A program made the position numbers and the translations under genes. The notes under the pieces are model-generated. The model was not told the origin of the DNA and did no database searches. It was given only the letters and a program-made list of their open reading frames with translations. Below are positions 18,060 through 25,437 of a DNA stretch of 64,000 bases, piece by piece (the first letter of the stretch is position 1; each line of letters starts with the position of its first letter). The stretch is from Crocinitomicaceae bacterium. GTDB lineage: Bacteria; Bacteroidota; Bacteroidia; Flavobacteriales_D; Crocinitomicaceae. The stretch covers positions 855,622-919,621 of the forward strand of contig JAJTCM010000001.1 in the NCBI GenBank assembly GCA_021325675.1, written 5' to 3'.

Positions 18060-18080
18060 GAATTAAAAATGAAGAATTCC
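18051..18080. repeat. GAATTAAGAAT-type repeat overlapping the GNAT stop codon
   Basis: GAGAATTGAGAATTAAAAATGAAGAATTCC-like sequence; the TGA stop of the GNAT gene (18057-18059) lies inside the first unit. Same family as at 3839, 16628 and 27866. Confidence 0.45.
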
Positions 18081-18098
18081 GGCATCCCGAAGATCAGG

Positions 18099-18130
18099 AA
18101 AGCCGGTTCCTGTTGGGCCGTTTTTTTTTG
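18099..18130 (+). terminator. Decayed copy of the gdhA terminator, after the GNAT gene
   Basis: AAAGCCGGTTCCTGTTGGG followed by CCG and nine T closely matches AAAGCCGGTTCCAGTTGGGG at 16711, but the right arm has lost its GCTT, so the stem is weak. It may still terminate the Arr-GNAT transcript. Confidence 0.5.
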
Positions 18131-18200
18131 TAACCAGTAGTGATCCTGTTAAAATAATCCCAACGATTTTTAGTCATACATAAAAAAAAACAAAAAAAAA

Positions 18201-18232
18201 TTTGCGAAACCGAAAAGTTGCGCGTATATTTG
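18201..18232 (+). promoter_or_regulatory. TTTG-N20-TATATTTG promoter of the ArsR operon
   Basis: TTTG (18201-18204) and TATATTTG (18225-18232), separated by 20 bases, fit the Bacteroidota -33/-7 promoter well. The -7 box ends 32 bases before the ATG at 18265. It argues that the longer open frame beginning at 18202 is not the translated form. Confidence 0.6.
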
Positions 18233-18264
18233 CAATCAATTGGTTTCATGAAACAACAAAGATA

Positions 18265-18588
18265 ATGCGCAGAGATATTTTTCAAGCCATTGCCGACCCA
18301 ACAAGGCGAGCCATTATAGCCCTGATTGCACTACAGGCAATGACGCCTAATGCCATAGCCGAGAACTTCAACACAACACGGCAGGCTGTATCAAAACACT
18401 TACGTATTTTGACGGAATGTGAATTGGTAAAGCCAGAACAAAAAGGACGGGAAATATACTACTCGCTTGAAATTGACAAAATGAAAGAAATAGAAAAATG
18501 GCTGGAACAATTCAAAAAGATTTGGGAAACAAAGTTCAACCAGCTAGACAGTTTATTGAAAAATTTAAATGATAAAAAAAATGGATAA
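18265..18588 (+). CDS. ArsR-family winged-helix transcriptional regulator
   Basis: 107 residues from the ATG at 18265, chosen because a good promoter overlaps the upstream extension and the family starts like [17 protein letters not shown]. The winged-helix core is [39 protein letters not shown]. There is no ELCVCDL-type metal-binding motif, so it is not an arsenic/metal sensor of the classic kind. It belongs to the SdpR-like group usually paired with an AHSA1/SRPBCC gene, and one overlaps its 3' end here by 8 bases. It probably represses its own operon. The gene is more AT-rich than gdhA. Confidence 0.88.
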   Translation: MRRDIFQAIADPTRRAIIALIALQAMTPNAIAENFNTTRQAVSKHLRILTECELVKPEQKGREIYYSLEIDKMKEIEKWLEQFKKIWETKFNQLDSLLKNLNDKKNG

Positions 18589-19081
18589 TCAACAAACAAC
18601 AGTCGTAAAAGACTTTAACGAAAAATCAGTTAAAGTTTCCAGGGAATTTAAAGCAGGCATACAGGATGTATGGCGTTGTTACAGCGAGCCTGAATTACTG
18701 GACCAATGGTGGGGACCGGCGCCCTGGAGGGCAGAAACTAAAACCATGAAATTTGAAGCAGGTGGTTTTTGGCTATATGCAATGGTAAGCCCGGAAGGTC
18801 AGAAACACTGGGGCATTATGAATTACATTGACATTGAGCGCCATAAAAACATCAACCTTGAAGATGGTTTTTGTGATGAAAACGGAAACCTGAACAAGGA
18901 ATTGCCGGTATCCAAAGGAGAAATGGTTTTTACCTCTACTGCCACAGGTACTTTAGTTGAATTTAAAATGACCTATACAACAGATGAGCAATTAAAAACA
19001 ATCATAGAAATGGGCTTTGAACAAGGTATTACCATTTGCCTGGAGCAGTTGTCCAATCTATTAACCAGATTAACAGACTAA
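18581..19081 (+). CDS. AHSA1/SRPBCC-domain protein (first of three)
   Basis: 166 residues from the ATG at 18581, overlapping the ArsR stop by 8 bases; an ATG at 18569 would add four residues. The SRPBCC/AHSA1 fold is recognised by [46 protein letters not shown] and the helical C-terminus [16 protein letters not shown]. These helix-grip proteins bind hydrophobic ligands and are often encoded with an ArsR regulator, as here. The overlap implies translational coupling. Ligand unknown. Confidence 0.85.
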   Translation: MDNQQTTVVKDFNEKSVKVSREFKAGIQDVWRCYSEPELLDQWWGPAPWRAETKTMKFEAGGFWLYAMVSPEGQKHWGIMNYIDIERHKNINLEDGFCDENGNLNKELPVSKGEMVFTSTATGTLVEFKMTYTTDEQLKTIIEMGFEQGITICLEQLSNLLTRLTD

Positions 19082-19083
19082 CA

Positions 19084-19746
19084 ATGAAAATCTTATCTGT
19101 TTTCGCCAATAGCACGATTGTCTTTGGGCTCATTTCCCTGATCGCAATCCTTATTCTTCATTTTGTGAGCACGGAATTCAAACCAAGCTTCCGGATGGTA
19201 AGTGAATATGCACTTGGTAATTACAAATGGCTCCTAACGATTTTCTTTTTTTTCTGGGGCTTATGCGCAATATCTTCAGGGCTTATGCTTTGGAATGAGG
19301 TAACTACAGCCTGGGCAAAATTTGGCGTAATCTTGTTTTTCATTACTGGCATCGGAGCTATCATGGGAGGCTTGTTTGATGTTCAGCACAAATTACACGG
19401 ATTATCATTTGGAATCGGTGTTCCGTTTATGCCGATCGGCGCTTTAATTGTTACCTATAACTTATTGAAGAAAGCGGAATGGCAAAGCAATAGCGTTATA
19501 ATGCTTATCTCATCGCATGCTATCTGGATCAGTTTAATAGTGATGGCTATTTCTATGTTCTTATTGTTTTCAAGCTTGAAATCAGCCGGTGTAGCTTATG
19601 GACCGGATTCGCCACCAATGACAGAGCTGCCACAAGGCGTAATCGGAATTAGCGGTTGGGCTAACCGGCTTTTGGTACTATGCTACATATTGTACCCTGT
19701 TATAACAGCAAAACTATTACTGACAATTATCGAATTAAAAAAATAA
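19084..19746 (+). CDS. DUF998-like integral membrane protein
   Basis: 220 residues from the ATG at 19084, two bases after the AHSA1 stop. About six hydrophobic segments are seen: STIVFGLISLIAILILHFV, WLLTIFFFFWGLCAISSGL, FGVILFFITGIGAIMGGLF, GIGVPFMPIGALIVTYNLL, IWISLIVMAISMFLLFS and LLVLCYILYPVITAKLLL. Conserved-looking polar residues are FDVQHKLHG and SEYALG, as in DUF998. It is third in the ArsR-AHSA1 operon. Function unknown; the context suggests a ligand-handling or envelope-stress role. Confidence 0.75.
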   Translation: MKILSVFANSTIVFGLISLIAILILHFVSTEFKPSFRMVSEYALGNYKWLLTIFFFFWGLCAISSGLMLWNEVTTAWAKFGVILFFITGIGAIMGGLFDVQHKLHGLSFGIGVPFMPIGALIVTYNLLKKAEWQSNSVIMLISSHAIWISLIVMAISMFLLFSSLKSAGVAYGPDSPPMTELPQGVIGISGWANRLLVLCYILYPVITAKLLLTIIELKK

Positions 19747-19874
19747 AACTGCAACAACCAGGACTTCTGACAGGCTTGTCCGGTATAAAAATTTGAAGTT
19801 ATGCTTTTATACAAGTCTCTTTGGATATCTTATGAAATAACTTTATATTTGGAAATAAAGAAAACTAATCTATT

Positions 19875-20324
19875 ATGACAAACAATACTGTAAAACTCCA
19901 CCGCGTATTCGCAGCAAGCCCCGAAAAAGTGTACAAAGCATTCACGGATCCTGACGCGATGGCATCCTGGCTGCCGCCTTATGGCTTTGTGGCCAAAGTT
20001 CACCACATGGAAGCGAAGGTTGGCGGGATCTACAAAATGTCTTTTACCAATTTCACAACGGGAAACAGTCATTCCTTTGGCGGCGAATATATAGAGATGG
20101 TACCGAATGAGCTGTTAAAATACACGGACCGGTTTGACGATCCCAATTTGCCGGGAGAAATGATAACAACCATTGAGTTTAAGAAAGTAATCTGCGGCAC
20201 GGAAATTTTCGCCACCCAGGAAGGAATTCCTGATGCCATCCCGGTTGAAATGTGCTATTTGGGCTGGCAGGAATCGATGGACAAGTTAAAGCGCCTGGTT
20301 GAACCGAATATTCCCGACGCATAA
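19875..20324 (+). CDS. AHSA1/SRPBCC-domain protein (second of three)
   Basis: 149 residues. SRPBCC features are VKLHRVFAASPEKVYKAFTDPDAMASWLPPYGF near the N-terminus, then MEAKVGGIYKMSFTNF and a C-terminal helix GWQESMDKLKRLVEP. It is separated from the DUF998-like gene by 128 bases, so it may have its own promoter, and lies six bases upstream of the flavoprotein gene. Only moderately similar to the other two AHSA1 proteins by eye, so probably not a recent tandem duplicate. Confidence 0.85.
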   Translation: MTNNTVKLHRVFAASPEKVYKAFTDPDAMASWLPPYGFVAKVHHMEAKVGGIYKMSFTNFTTGNSHSFGGEYIEMVPNELLKYTDRFDDPNLPGEMITTIEFKKVICGTEIFATQEGIPDAIPVEMCYLGWQESMDKLKRLVEPNIPDA

Positions 20325-20330
20325 TTACGC

Positions 20331-21239
20331 ATGAAAGGCGCACCAGGTTTTGATGTAATAATCATCGGCGGAAGCTATGCGGGATTATCTGCTGCAATGG
20401 CATTAGGACGCTCATTACGAGATGTTTTAATCATTGACAGCGGGGTTCCCTGCAACAGGCAAACACCCCACTCACACAATTTCTTAACCCAGGATGGCAA
20501 AGCACCCCTGGAAATTTCAGCCCTGGCCAAACAGCAGGTTGAAGGGTACGAAACTGTCAAATTTCACACGGGACTTGCCATTAACGGAACAAAGACAGCA
20601 AACGGCTTTGAAATTACAACGGCTTCAAACGACACATTCACAGGCAGGAGACTGATCTTTGCAACCGGGATAAAAGATATCATGCCGGACATAAAAGGAT
20701 TTGAGGAATGCTGGGGTATTTCCGTGGTCCATTGCCCCTACTGTCACGGGTATGAATACCGCAAGCAAAAAACGGGGATCCTGGCAAACGGGGAAAAAGC
20801 ATATCACATTGCTTCACTGGTCAGTAACCTGACAGAAAATCTTACGGTTTTGACCACAGGAAAAGCTGATTTTACGTTGGAACAGCAAGATAAACTGGAA
20901 AAGCACAACATCAAAGTTATAGAAACAAATATTGTGGAAATTGAACACAAAAACGGGCAGATGCAGCACGTGGTTTTTGACGACAATTCTAAAGTTCCCT
21001 TTGATGCTGTTTACGCTGCAATCCCCTTTGTACAACATTCGGAAATTCCTGTTTCTTTGGGCTGTGAGCTTACCGAACACGGCTACATTAAAGTGGACGA
21101 TTTCCAGAAAACTACTGTTGAAGGCGTTTATGCCTGCGGCGATAATACCAATATGCTGCGTTCTTTGGCGAATGCGGTTTATAAAGGAAATTTAACGGGA
21201 GCAATGGTAAACGGTGAGCTGACGCATGAACAATTTTAA
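20331..21239 (+). CDS. Thioredoxin reductase-like flavoprotein with CPYCHGYE motif
   Basis: 302 residues. The FAD-binding motif is IIGGSYAGLSAAMALG (about 11-26), a second glycine region is FATGIK, and the C-terminal FAD motif is GVYACGDNTNMLRSLANAVYKG. The redox pair is Cys135/Cys138 in HCPYCHGYE. This CxxCHG(Y/W)E form is found in small TrxB-like oxidoreductases related to dithiol oxidases such as GliT/HlmI rather than classical TrxB, which has CATC. The sequence around the NADPH-binding position (GILANGEKAYHIASL) lacks a clear GxGxxA. It may therefore be an oxygen-dependent dithiol oxidase; this is inference. Confidence 0.82.
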   Translation: MKGAPGFDVIIIGGSYAGLSAAMALGRSLRDVLIIDSGVPCNRQTPHSHNFLTQDGKAPLEISALAKQQVEGYETVKFHTGLAINGTKTANGFEITTASNDTFTGRRLIFATGIKDIMPDIKGFEECWGISVVHCPYCHGYEYRKQKTGILANGEKAYHIASLVSNLTENLTVLTTGKADFTLEQQDKLEKHNIKVIETNIVEIEHKNGQMQHVVFDDNSKVPFDAVYAAIPFVQHSEIPVSLGCELTEHGYIKVDDFQKTTVEGVYACGDNTNMLRSLANAVYKGNLTGAMVNGELTHEQF

Positions 21240-21298
21240 CACCACTAAAAAAAACAGAATCATATAAGAAAATAATTTCATCTATTAACTAATATAAA

Positions 21299-21709
21299 AT
21301 GGCAAAACAAATTTTTATCAATTTAGCAGTAAAAGACCTTCAAAAATCAATGGACTTTTATGCTGCACTGGGTTTTACAAATAATCCCCAGTTTTCTGAT
21401 GACTCTGGAAAATGTATGGTTTGGAGCGAAAACATTTTTCTCATGCTTCTGTCGCATGAAAAATTTTCAGGTTTTACCAGTAAGCCGATTGCAGACACAA
21501 AATCTGCTGTGGCGGGGCTTTTTTCCCTGTCTTTGGAAAGCCTTGACGAAGTCAACCTATTCATGACAAAAGGACTTAATGCTGGTGGAACCGAGCCCAA
21601 TGAAATGCGTGATTATGGTTTTATGCAGCAGCGCACAATCGAAGATTTTGACGGGCACACCTGGGAAGTTTTCTACATGGACGTTTCGAAATTTCCGAGC
21701 GGGGAATAA
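21299..21709 (+). CDS. VOC/glyoxalase-superfamily protein
   Basis: 136 residues with the VOC fold pattern: IFINLAVKDLQKSMDFYAALGF at the start, DSGKCMVWSENIFLMLLSHEKF, then LESLDEVNLFMTKGLNAGG and EDFDGHTWEVFYMD at the end. It is close to lactoylglutathione lyase-like proteins. Metal ligands are not fully clear (a terminal Glu in HTWEVFY is present). Fourteen bases separate it from the next membrane protein gene. Typical roles in this family are detoxification or fosfomycin/bleomycin-like binding; substrate unknown. Confidence 0.82.
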   Translation: MAKQIFINLAVKDLQKSMDFYAALGFTNNPQFSDDSGKCMVWSENIFLMLLSHEKFSGFTSKPIADTKSAVAGLFSLSLESLDEVNLFMTKGLNAGGTEPNEMRDYGFMQQRTIEDFDGHTWEVFYMDVSKFPSGE

Positions 21710-21723
21710 CAACGGGCAGACCC

Positions 21724-22122
21724 ATGAAAAAATATGTCATTTTAAAATTATTCGGCTTAGCCCTGCTGGCTATGATCACCCTGGTGCTCATTTCTATCCT
21801 GGAAGTTGCCGTGTATGCCTACCTGATAAACCCTGGTCATGAAGCTTCCGTTTATGAAACCCACGCTGAATTTTCCGCGCCTTTTGTTTCAGGAATTTTT
21901 GGATTTGTTGTTTTCTTTTTTGTCGCGAGGTACTGGAAGAAAAAAGCATACCCGAACGCATTTAAGTTAAGCCTTTTATTTCCACTCGTGTATGTTTTAC
22001 TGGACCTGACAGTTTTATTTTTGGCAGGAGCCACTCCGGGACTTGATTTTATTCTCATCTTTTTGCTTGCTAACGGGGCGAAATTCCTGGGCTGCTATTT
22101 GGGATACCGCTTAACAAAATAA
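21724..22122 (+). CDS. Small integral membrane protein of unknown function
   Basis: 132 residues, not recognised. Four hydrophobic segments: LFGLALLAMITLVLISILEVAVYAYL, FVSGIFGFVVFFFVARYW, LSLLFPLVYVLLDLTVLFLAG and FILIFLLANGAKFLGCYLGYRL. It sits 14 bases after the VOC gene and 41 bases before the cupin gene, in the same direction, so it is probably part of that transcript. Confidence 0.65.
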   Translation: MKKYVILKLFGLALLAMITLVLISILEVAVYAYLINPGHEASVYETHAEFSAPFVSGIFGFVVFFFVARYWKKKAYPNAFKLSLLFPLVYVLLDLTVLFLAGATPGLDFILIFLLANGAKFLGCYLGYRLTK

Positions 22123-22163
22123 TAGAGAGTTAGCTGCGCTGCAACCAATAATTCCGGTAAACA

Positions 22164-22571
22164 ATGAAACACAAAAACGATCATACCGAAACCTTAATAC
22201 TCAAAGCCGGGCAAGGCAGGATTTACAACTGCGGTACAATGACGGCCATTTTTAAAGCCGATGAGAATGAAACAAACGAGGGCTACAGTGTTTCCGAATG
22301 GTGGCTGGAACCAAATTCAGAAGGACCGGGCGCCCATTCCCATGAAGCCAATGACGAAGTTTTTTATGTGCTGGAAGGTTCAGTTTCATTTTTAACAGGC
22401 GAAGAATGGATAAATGCTGAAAAAGGCGCATTCTTAAGAATTCCGGCCGGGACAATTCATGATTTTAAAAATATAACGAATGAAAAAGCAGGGGTATTGA
22501 ACTTCTTTATTCCTGGCGGTTTCGAAAGGAATATGCCTCAAATCGTTAAATGGTTTGAAGACAATAAATAA
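22164..22571 (+). CDS. Cupin-domain protein
   Basis: 135 residues forming a single cupin. Motif 1 is GAHSHEANDEVFYVLEGSV, with the metal-binding His-His and Glu, and motif 2 is IPAGTIHDFKNI, with the last His. It resembles small oxidoreductase- or quercetinase-like cupins. It lies between the small membrane protein gene and an AHSA1 gene. The biochemical reaction is not assignable. Confidence 0.85.
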   Translation: MKHKNDHTETLILKAGQGRIYNCGTMTAIFKADENETNEGYSVSEWWLEPNSEGPGAHSHEANDEVFYVLEGSVSFLTGEEWINAEKGAFLRIPAGTIHDFKNITNEKAGVLNFFIPGGFERNMPQIVKWFEDNK

Positions 22572-22605
22572 GCGCTGAATCGATAACAGTTAATCTCAAT
22601 CACAT

Positions 22606-23076
22606 ATGACCTCAGAAATACTCATCACCACCCCGGAATCAGAAATCGTCAGCTCCAGGGTTTTTGATTTTAACCGCGGGCTTGTTTTCCGGGCCTGGGC
22701 TGAGCCTGAATATCTAAAAAACTGGTGGGGACCGGCCGGTTTCACAAACACTTTTCATGAATTTGATTTTCGTGTCGGCGGAAGATGGCGCTTCACTATG
22801 CATGGCCCGGAAAAAGGGAATTACGAAAACGAATGTGAATTCATCCGTATCGAAGAGCCATCCTTAATTGCCTGGAAAAGACATTCAAAACCTTTGTTCC
22901 AGGTCCTTGCAACGTTTGAGGAAATGCCCGGCAGCCAGTGTAAGCTTGTCTTTAAAATGTTGTTTGAAACGGAAGAAGAATGCGCCAAGCTCCGGCCGTA
23001 TGTGAGCGACAAAAACGAGGAAAATTTTGATAAGCTTCAGCTTGTACTGGAGAAGATAGTCCGCGAAAGCGCCTGA
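22606..23076 (+). CDS. AHSA1/SRPBCC-domain protein (third of three)
   Basis: 156 residues. The SRPBCC start SSRVFDFNRGLVFRAWAEPEYLKNWWGPAGFTNTFHEFDFRVGGRW closely follows the family pattern, with the WWGPxGF motif shared with the first AHSA1 protein at 18581. A beta-strand-rich core and a C-terminal helix (NFDKLQLVLEKIVRES) follow. The downstream membrane protein starts nine bases after the stop. Ligand unknown. Confidence 0.85.
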   Translation: MTSEILITTPESEIVSSRVFDFNRGLVFRAWAEPEYLKNWWGPAGFTNTFHEFDFRVGGRWRFTMHGPEKGNYENECEFIRIEEPSLIAWKRHSKPLFQVLATFEEMPGSQCKLVFKMLFETEEECAKLRPYVSDKNEENFDKLQLVLEKIVRESA

Positions 23077-23084
23077 AAAACTGC

Positions 23085-23804
23085 ATGCTGGAAAATTTAC
23101 CCACATACATCACCCTGACCTTCGGACTGACAACCGTGGCCACATTGTTATTGTTTATCCGGGCGATTAAACGCTCAAGCTCCGGGCAAGTGCAGAAAAA
23201 AGCAGCTCTTATCTTTATCTCGCTGACCGTTTGGCTGGCAATTCAAGCTGTTTTGACCCTGTATGATGTATACAAAACCGACAGCAATTCTTTTCCGCCC
23301 AAAATCATGCTGTTTGGAATTTTCCCGACGGTTCTGACAATTATCGGATTGTTTGCAACACCGAAAGGAAGGGAATTTATGGATAGTTTACCTCTAAAAA
23401 GCCTGACTTGGTTAAACATCGTGAGGATACCTGTTGAGATCGTTTTATTCTGGCTTTTCCTCCATAAGGCAATTCCGGAACTAATGACCTTTGAAGGACG
23501 GAATTTTGACATTCTTGCCGGGATTTCAGCGCTCCCAATAGCTATCGGGATAGCTTATTTTGGTTTCACAAAACAGAAAATCGGGCGCACAGCAATCCTG
23601 ATCTGGAACTTTATTTGCCTGGGCCTCTTGCTAAACATCGTTGTGAATGCTTTATTTTCAGCTCCCTCCCCAATTCAAAAATTTGCTTTTGACCAACCCA
23701 ATATTGCGATTTTAAACTTTCCGTTTAGTTGGCTGCCAACATTCATCGTTCCTGTAGTTCTTCTCGGGCATTTAATCTCTATCAGGCAATTGTTGAAAAA
23801 GTAA
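23085..23804 (+). CDS. Seven-helix membrane protein of unknown function
   Basis: 239 residues, not recognised. About seven hydrophobic segments alternate with short loops, starting YITLTFGLTTVATLLLFIRAI and ending FSWLPTFIVPVVLLGHLISI. No catalytic motif is evident. It is the last gene of the run 19875-23804 and starts nine bases after the AHSA1 stop. Confidence 0.65.
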   Translation: MLENLPTYITLTFGLTTVATLLLFIRAIKRSSSGQVQKKAALIFISLTVWLAIQAVLTLYDVYKTDSNSFPPKIMLFGIFPTVLTIIGLFATPKGREFMDSLPLKSLTWLNIVRIPVEIVLFWLFLHKAIPELMTFEGRNFDILAGISALPIAIGIAYFGFTKQKIGRTAILIWNFICLGLLLNIVVNALFSAPSPIQKFAFDQPNIAILNFPFSWLPTFIVPVVLLGHLISIRQLLKK

Positions 23805-23829
23805 CAGCCTGACTTTTAACATTTTTTTC

Positions 23830-23860
23830 TTGTAACTTTTCAGATTTTTTTGTAACTTTG
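23830..23860 (+). promoter_or_regulatory. TTG-N20-TAACTTTG promoter of hsp20
   Basis: TTG (23830-23832) and TAACTTTG (23853-23860), 20 bases apart, match the Bacteroidota promoter. The -7 box ends 25 bases before the ATG. The -33 region itself reads TTGTAACTTTT, an imperfect direct repeat of the -7 region TTGTAACTTTG. Confidence 0.55.
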
Positions 23861-23885
23861 GGTATAACCTTTAAATTTTACGATT

Positions 23886-24317
23886 ATGTCACTTGTCAAA
23901 AAATCATCGTTCCCTTTTTTCGACGATTCGATTTTCGACTTCTTCGGAAAAGATAACGGTTTTAAAGATCCTTTTTTCAAGCGGGACAATATGCCGGCTG
24001 TAAATATCAGGGAAAGCGATTCAAGCTATGAGATTGAAGCGGTTATTCCCGGCCTGAAAAAAGAGGACATTCATGTAGATATTGAACGCGGTGTACTGAC
24101 GATTTCGGGTGAATCCAAGTCCGAACAGGAGAAAAAGGACGAAAACTTTGCCCGCAAGGAATTCAGCTACTCATCGTTCAAACGGTCATTCAGCTTACCT
24201 GAAAACATTACTGAGCAGGATGTTAAAGCGAAATACGAAGACGGAATCCTGAAATTATCCGTCACTAAAAAAGAAGAAGCTTTGCCGCCCGCTAAAAAGC
24301 AGGTAATGATTGAATAA
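23886..24317 (+). CDS. Small heat-shock protein (Hsp20/alpha-crystallin)
   Basis: 143 residues. The alpha-crystallin domain runs from about 37 to 130: MPAVNIRESDSSYEIEAVIPGLKKEDI, GVLTISGESK, FSYSSFKRSFSLPENI and KYEDGILKLSVTKKE with the conserved GILxLxxxK-like motif. An N-terminal arm with phenylalanines (PFFDDSIFDFFGKD) and a short C-terminal tail with an IxI-like VMIE end are present. It acts as an ATP-independent holdase chaperone in the cytoplasm. It has its own promoter and terminator. Confidence 0.93.
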   Translation: MSLVKKSSFPFFDDSIFDFFGKDNGFKDPFFKRDNMPAVNIRESDSSYEIEAVIPGLKKEDIHVDIERGVLTISGESKSEQEKKDENFARKEFSYSSFKRSFSLPENITEQDVKAKYEDGILKLSVTKKEEALPPAKKQVMIE

Positions 24318-24340
24318 TTTTTTGAAGGTATAAATTCTTA

Positions 24341-24412
24341 AACCACATAGTTCACTTAGAGCATATTAAGTCTAATTTGACTTTATGTTCTACGTGGCTG
24401 TGTGGTTTTTTA
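24341..24412 (+). terminator. Long imperfect hairpin terminator of hsp20
   Basis: AAACCACATAG (24341-24351) pairs with CTGTGTGGTTT (24399-24409); an inner pairing AGAGCATA/TATGTTCT extends the stem. A T-run follows the outer stem. Confidence 0.65.
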
Positions 24413-24468
24413 TTTTCCTGGTTATTTTCACGCTTCTCCCTTAAAAAAACCTTAACCGTGTTGCTGGT

Positions 24469-25437
24469 TTACTCTACCATCAGGTTGCAGCCCCGGATGT
24501 CCGCATGGTCAAACCGCCCCATCAGCTTCAGGCCTTTACCGGAAAGCTGTCCCAGGTCCTGCGTAGAGATAAAGGCGCATGAATACAGGTTTGCCAGGTC
24601 AATCACGTTAATCCCCCCGGTTTTTCCTTCCTTATTATATGAAAAAGGATCGTTGGTATCCCGGATCAAAACCTGCATCCAGGGCGGAAGCGCAAAATAT
24701 TCATCTTTATCGCTGTAAGCCTGCGAAAAAAGCTCCGTCATTCCGTATTCGGAAGAAATATATTCACAGCCAAAAGCGTTTTTCAGGACCCAGTGCAGCT
24801 CCGTTTTACTCAGTTCTTTGCGGCGGCCTTTCATTCCCCCGGTTTCGATAACCGTTGCCCGGGAAAGATCCGGTTTCAGCTCAGCCAAATCAAGCAGCGC
24901 GTAGCTCACACCAAAAATTACCACTTTTTTTCCCAGCGCAACTGCCTGCGCATAATGTTTCAGCAAAGTTTCCAGGTCATCTTTAAAAAACCCGGATAAA
25001 GGATTCTTTGTTTCTTTCACCAGGCGTTCCACCATGTAAACCAGGCTTGAATTTCCCTGCTCCAGGTAATTCGGAAGCAAGGCCAGGATCACCTGATCTT
25101 CGGGCGGACCGCTAAAACGGATGTATGTTTCCAAAAAAGAGCGTTCATACAAATCCGGGCGAAAAACATAATGCCTGCTCCGGTTGTGCTGCGTTGTGCC
25201 GCTGCTCAAAAACAAAAGCTCCGGCCGCTGGTCAGCATAAAGAATTTCATGTGTTTTGAAAAAAGAAATGGGCAAGAACGGGATTTCTTCAACTGCTTTG
25301 GGCTTTGGACGACCGAGCGCGTTCACAAACTCCCGGTAAACGGAAATGTGTTCATACTGAAAAGCGAAAACTTCCAGGGCCAGCGCTTCGAAATTAGCCG
25401 GGTCAGCAGCAAAAATGCGTTTCTCCAGGGCTTCCAT
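24469..25437 (-). CDS. LuxE-like acyl-protein synthetase/acyltransferase
   Basis: 322 residues. It resembles the LuxE acyl-protein synthetase family (PF04443), part of the adenylating-enzyme clan: LPISFFKTHEILY, LFLSSGTTQHNRSRH (the SSGTT phosphate-loop motif), a VIFGVSYALLDLAEL stretch, VIETGGMKGRRKELSK and CEYISSEYGMTELFSQAY (the YGMTE motif). LuxE activates fatty acids with ATP and passes acyl groups to LuxC; a LuxC homologue is at 7888-8934. Its ATG overlaps the stop of the upstream sensor kinase gene by one base (TAATG), so the pair is translationally coupled. Not a luminescence gene here, since luxAB are absent. Confidence 0.82.
   Translation of the reverse strand: MEALEKRIFAADPANFEALALEVFAFQYEHISVYREFVNALGRPKPKAVEEIPFLPISFFKTHEILYADQRPELLFLSSGTTQHNRSRHYVFRPDLYERSFLETYIRFSGPPEDQVILALLPNYLEQGNSSLVYMVERLVKETKNPLSGFFKDDLETLLKHYAQAVALGKKVVIFGVSYALLDLAELKPDLSRATVIETGGMKGRRKELSKTELHWVLKNAFGCEYISSEYGMTELFSQAYSDKDEYFALPPWMQVLIRDTNDPFSYNKEGKTGGINVIDLANLYSCAFISTQDLGQLSGKGLKLMGRFDHADIRGCNLMVE

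Noticed and set aside
18202..18264. 21-residue extension of the ArsR protein
   Set aside because: Overlaps a well-formed TTTG-N20-TATATTTG promoter and starts at TTG.
18265..18588. Arsenic resistance operon
   Set aside because: The ArsR protein lacks the metal-binding cysteine motif and no arsB/arsC-type genes follow.
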